Positions 59,816 through 64,000 of a stretch of DNA of 64,000 nt are shown piece after piece; the stretch's first letter is position 1, and each line of letters opens with the position of its first letter. Location: assembly GCF_024139115.2 (NCBI RefSeq), contig NC_085141.1, positions 33,061,242 to 33,125,241 on the forward strand. Direction: 5' to 3'. The notes below the pieces were generated by a model that had not been told where the DNA came from, did no database searches, and saw only the letters and a program-made list of their open reading frames with translations. Both the position numbers and the translations under genes were made by a program. Source of the stretch: Armigeres subalbatus. Its lineage: Eukaryota; Arthropoda; Insecta; Diptera; Culicidae.

Positions 59816-60034
59816 CATTCGTCGTTGAAAAAAGCAATATCATTTTCATAAAATTGTACCTAAATGCGTGTGAAGTATGCAACACACAAGTTATAAAATA
59901 TAAACGAATAGATTTCATTCTATCCCGGCCAACCATTCGGCAAACTATTTCAAAGTCAGGCCTGGTAGTGAGTCACTTTTTAGTGACTTGGTCACTATTT
60001 TGAGTCAAGTAACTGAAAAGTCATTATTTACATT

Positions 60035-60180
60035 AAGAAAATTATTTCGAGCTTTTCAGTGGAATGTTTTCACTTGTCATAAGACCAATACAAGTTTGTA
60101 CTATTCCATTTAATTTCATCACTTGATTGTACCTTGACAGATACGTATTTCGACCTCAACAGTGAGGCCGTCCTCAGTAT
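60035..60180. repeat. Solo arm of the 29.5-kb foldback family
   Basis: The same sequence as the left arm at 29508-29640, with about 85-90 per cent identity by eye (gtaccttgacagatacgtat, ttcgacctcaacagtgaggc). No inverted right arm follows. Confidence 0.65.
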
Positions 60181-60659
60181 GTACCATTGTCATAGCGTCT
60201 GCTTCTCACATATCTACCGTTGTGGGCAAGACTTCATGACGGTTATTTTTCTCATAATTTCTTCAGTAATCCGTGATCCATTCTGTCTACGATCACTGTA
60301 TTTCTCGCTGGTACAATCCATTTTTCCTGTTGTCCACATCACGCCAACCGGATTGCTAGGATCGAATCAGTTCAGAAAAAATCGTACTATACGCCTTTGG
60401 CTTCTTCCAATGGAATGATGCCACAAACCTGCCTCCATATGAAGAACGTTGACAACTACAAACCCAAACCCTAGAACGCTGACAATCCATCGTTCAAGCT
60501 GTTTTTGGGGCGAAATTTTTAAAAGGAGAAATTGACGCCTTATCTGTCATAATCAGGGCCGGATTTAGCCGGAAGGAGGCCAACAGTTTGTGGGGGCCCC
60601 AAAATGTACAAAAAACGTAGGTACATAAGATTTGTGGGGGCCCAGGACCACGTGGCCCA

Positions 60660-60790
60660 GGCCATGTGTACAAATAAATACAAATACAAATTAATGCCAA
60701 ATGGTCTTCAGACATTTAAGTCGTTATGCCAAATAGCATAATGCCAAATGCCATTATGCCAAACGGCCTTATGCCATATAAGCCTCCTAC
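60660..60790. repeat. ATGCCAAA/TTTGGCAT repeat block
   Basis: Six or so copies of atgccaaatg or atgccaaacg follow one another, as in the edges of the 26.9-29.4 kb repeat. Degenerate tandem organisation. Confidence 0.55.
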
Positions 60791-60799
60791 ATGAAATAA

Positions 60800-61509
60800 A
60801 AACAATTAATGTGCGTCTCGATTGAACAATGTTTCAATCAACCTAAAACTTTTAACGGTAATCTATCGAATGATGAACAACTCGGCCAAATTTATTAGAT
60901 TTTTTGAAGTTTTATATGGAAGATGGGATTTGGCACTTCAATGGCTATTATATCAGTATGCGAAAAAATGGTATAGGATATGCGAGTGGAGGTACTACAG
61001 GGGTTAGGCAAAATGGTTGAGAAAGGAAAAAAAGGTTGAAATTCAAATCAGCATAGTTTTGCCTGAAATAATCGGGTATGGATAAAATCGGAACCATCAA
61101 ACGCAGACTTTTATAGAATTCTATAGAGTTTCTCCGAATAGTGGTATTCGGCGGTCGGCCGATTACCGAATATTAATATTTTTTAGTTATCGGCGAAACG
61201 AATATTCGGCCGTATGCGCGGTCCAATAATCTGCCTCTATTCGGCCGAATAATACCAATTAATACCAATTTAGGTCGATTTTTTCTACAAGAAAATAAAT
61301 ATGTTTACCTTTGTCCTTGGTCCATCCAAACGCAAGATTTTTTTTTTGATAGGTTACAAATTTATAAATTATATTTTTTAAGAGTTCAAATACAGCCTAA
61401 AGACATGGATTTCAAGGATCGATATTCGATAAATTGAAAAAAAAAAAATATTATAAATATTATTTTATCACGTTTATGATCCTATTTTGTCACCCCAAAA
61501 AATTGAAAA
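60800..61509. other. Non-coding stretch with ATTCGGCCGAATA motifs
   Basis: No gene. Positions 61135-61260 hold several ATTCGGCCG-type palindromic motifs in both orientations, similar in style to the ATCGATTA patch at 21.4 kb. The rest is AT-rich. Confidence 0.35.
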
Positions 61510-61742
61510 TCGGGACTGATTTGCGATTTGGGCGTAACTTATTTTGTAAACAAACATTGCTTCATGGATTCCGGAGAATGCAAGCGTTTTCATCCTAAAC
61601 TAATTCCCTTATCTCGTAGAGGAAAGCATAATCTGTCAGATCCACACCGTGGTTTCCTTATGAAATGCTTGTTTTAGCAGGAATTCGCCTTCCAATGTTT
61701 GTTTACAAAATAAGTTACGCCCAAATCGCAAAGCGGTCCCGA
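61510..61742. repeat. MITE with about 48-bp inverted termini
   Basis: The left arm from tcgggactgatttgcgattt through tgtaaacaaacattg returns inverted at 61692-61742 with one or two mismatches. The centre is non-coding. Confidence 0.8.
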
Positions 61743-61810
61743 AATATTAGTCGTTCTTATTCATTCCGGTAACAACATAGCAAACAACAATGATTTTTAT
61801 GAAATAACTA

Positions 61811-62374
61811 TATAGGGAGTGAGTGCGAGTAATGGACCCCGTGCGTATAATGGACCCCCTGAACAAAAACCGAGAGTTTACGCTTGAATCTACAATTTCC
61901 TGCAAACTGCCATAAGATAAAGTTGCTTCACTTATCAGGGTAGTAATTCCATACAATTGTTTTGCACTGGGAGACTGAAATTTAGTTATGTTAACTAATT
62001 TATGGATGTAAACGCGCTAGAGGGTCCATTACTAGCACAGAAAGGGGGGTCCATAATAGGCAACAGGAACATGTGGAAATGGAACATGTAAATCAGATGG
62101 GGGGACCATAATACGTATGTAAACAAACTCGATGTTGCGTATTATGGACACGGGGGTGGCCATAATAGGCAACCTGGCTACATAATTTTAAAATACATAT
62201 TTTAGTAGTAAAAACGAATGTTTTACCATGTGTTATGTACGAAACGCGATGCTGATACCTATTGCTTGTCATCTAGTGCTGCAGAATGGCAATTTGTCAT
62301 AAGTCTTACTGTAGCGAAGCGATTGAAGTAAGTTTCCGTCGTTAAGGGGTCCATTTCTAGCACTCACTCCCTAT
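61811..62374. repeat. MITE with TAGGGAGTGAGTGC termini and internal ggtccataata repeats
   Basis: The termini tagggagtgagtgcgagtaa and their inverse (ending cactcactccctat at 62374) are about 28 bp with two mismatches. Inside, motifs of the type GGTCCATAATA or TAATGGACCCC occur at least six times in both orientations, as subterminal repeats. No ORF. Confidence 0.7.
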
Positions 62375-63043
62375 GCAGCAGCCCAGGGGAAATTAGACTT
62401 TCAGTGAGACGCGTTCGTGGGTAGATATCCACTGACGTCGTCATCAAATGCCCAATGAAGTTGAGGAAGATTGTGATCATCATGTATGATAACTGTTTCA
62501 GAAGGCTGAAGTGATGCACTAAGGGATATTTTACAGCGAACAGAACTCTGCCACTCCGTTATGTTCAAATTGACTAGTTGAGCTACTACGGCCACATCGG
62601 TAAATATTATAGTTAGAAGATAGTTCAGAGTTTAGAACGTCGCATCGGAGCCAACACGGAATACAAACAACAAGGTAGGCTCGTAAGAAAAATGACACTT
62701 GAATAGTGACGGATATTTTATCGCAACATGTTATACTAATGACACACTGGTGGTGTAAGTACCATGGTACAAAAATCTTGAAATGAGTACCATACCAATG
62801 ATTGTCTTTATCAAAGATAGTCTTGGAACAATTTTCTTGTCCACAGGTGTGTCCTTAGTATTAGAGTACAAAAGAAAGCATGCTGAGACCGTAGAACATC
62901 GTCTCGGTTCAGCATGTTCGAAGATAGTAGTGACGACACATATTTACATTGAATTTACAAATTGAATGTTTACATACGTGCTGAGCCTGCCTTGTTTTTT
63001 GTATGCCGTGGGAGCCAAGTTTCTGTCAGCTCAGCACTATTAC
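62375..63043. other. Non-coding stretch
   Basis: No gene or bounded repeat recognised. gtaccatggtac at about 62759 is a short perfect palindrome. Short frames in this region have no family features. Confidence 0.3.
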
Positions 63044-63303
63044 ACAGACAAACAGACGTAACAGCTAGAACAATTTGTTTCAAAACCCATCGCCCAGTTA
63101 TCTTACCACCATCTAACGTGCATGTTGTACAAAACAAAGTTTAGTACAACAATGTCAACAGAAGGCGCTAGTGTGAGATGCCAAATACAAAGGAATACGA
63201 TGCGCGCGCCCCTGGATGTGAAACTTGCAAGCAGTTGAATATGAAACGACCGTTGAGCTCATGGTCGATGGGAATTTCCTCAGTGTTACGTCTGTTTGTC
63301 TGT
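63044..63303. repeat. MITE with CACAGA..AAACAGACGT termini, copy 2
   Basis: cacagacaaacagacgtaac at 63044 matches the reverse complement of gttacgtctgtttgtctgtg, which ends at about 63303. The same terminus is seen at 10171-10424 and as a single end near 41855. Non-coding. Confidence 0.7.
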
Positions 63304-63649
63304 GACTATTACATCATCATCACTAGACGCAGCAGCCAGGAAAAAATCGTTAGTTTCTGTACGCATACCGCCGACGTTTTGATAGTAGACGGTAATCGGA
63401 CCATATGATAATATTTGTGATGAAGAATGCGAACAATCATTTACGGTGACATCAAGATCTGAGAGACGTGGAAGGCAATCCAAAGCGATCTTGGTGCCTT
63501 CTTGCTGAGAACTCGATGCCCAAGTAAGGTTTAATACAGCGTACACACCAGTCAAGCAGTTTGACGAACATTGACTCCGCCCCCAAGGAAACGCTTATTC
63601 CACCAACAGTGCTTCTTATACGCAGCTACCTTCCCGAGTAATCAAGCGT

Positions 63650-63716
63650 CGATGGGCGTGTGGTCTACATACCGGCTTCCCAACCCCGGCGTCTATGATT
63701 CGAACCCAGTCTGCCG
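63650..63716 (+). tRNA. tRNA-Gly(CCC)-like sequence, probably a pseudogene or SINE head
   Basis: ATACCGGCTTCCCAACC resembles the anticodon arm of tRNA-Gly with CCC, preceded by a D-arm-like GTGTGGTCTAC and followed by ATTCGAACC in the T-loop position. The acceptor pairing is poor and the D arm is shortened, so a functional tRNA is unlikely. Confidence 0.35.
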
Positions 63717-63759
63717 CACTTCACTTTTTTTCAAATGAAAATCATCATTCATAAAGCCC

Positions 63760-63890
63760 TCAGTACACTGTTTGTCATGATGACAAATATTTGTCAAGTT
63801 TATCCGGATATCTATCAGACTGACCAGAAATCGACATGGATATCAGGCTGACTTGACAAATATTTGTCATTATGACAAACAGTGTACTGA
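63760..63890. repeat. 131-bp MITE with 38-bp inverted termini
   Basis: tcagtacactgtttgtcatg then atgacaaatatttgtcaag on the left is matched by its near-perfect reverse complement on the right, ending at 63890. The centre is about 53 bp. Confidence 0.8.
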
Positions 63891-64000
63891 TAGCTTAAGG
63901 CAACATTTCGAAATTCATACCGATTCCTTGTGGCAAATTTTCATAAGGCGTTCGATTGAAAATCATACGTCCATTTTCCTCATAGATGCGCACTACTTGT

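Overview
The window looks like nuclear DNA of a culicine mosquito, most likely Aedes. It holds two conserved insect genes with GT-AG introns, one intron of 6.8 kb filled with repeats, and a dense load of Ty3/gypsy, BEL/Pao and RTE-like non-LTR retrotransposons, MITEs and tRNA-derived SINE-like pieces. The species call is an inference from this composition, not from a database search.

Layout. 1-12 kb: a decayed RTE-like LINE (minus strand) and a field of small inverted-repeat elements. 12.6-19.3 kb: a Ty3/gypsy element on the minus strand whose coding sequence is broken by three short in-phase spliceosomal-type introns, by clustered single-base frameshifts in the RT, and by a 2,144-bp DNA transposon with a 4-bp target duplication. 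19.5-20.1 kb: an array of mini-hairpins whose stems covary. 21-22 kb: a tRNA-like SINE head and an ATCGATTA-rich foldback. 22.2-30.5 kb (plus strand): phosphatidylinositol synthase (Pis), five coding exons, with the catalytic motif split by intron 2; that intron carries a BEL/Pao gag fragment, a decayed minisatellite, a SINE and foldbacks. 31-35 kb: repeats, including a TIR-bounded region with two inverted tRNA-like heads. 35.0-40.2 kb: a satellite of about 200 copies of a 23-bp hairpin unit, open in all three plus-strand frames but not a gene. 40.5-41.6 kb: a second copy of the LINE, with an intact endonuclease domain. 42.0-47.5 kb: a complete young Ty3/gypsy element with identical 227-bp LTRs and a CATGA target duplication. 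48.3-56.5 kb (minus strand): a TTC28-like TPR-CHAT scaffold gene missing its first exon(s). 56.5-64 kb: its upstream or first-intron DNA, then more MITEs and foldbacks.

Only Pis and the TTC28-like gene look like host protein-coding genes. Pis makes phosphatidylinositol in the ER. TTC28 proteins are large TPR scaffolds linked in vertebrates to midzone and midbody organisation. Nothing ties the two functionally; they are neighbours separated by repeats. Several single-base losses, some in short homopolymers, break otherwise coherent reading frames in the transposons and in TTC28, so some breaks may be consensus errors rather than biology.
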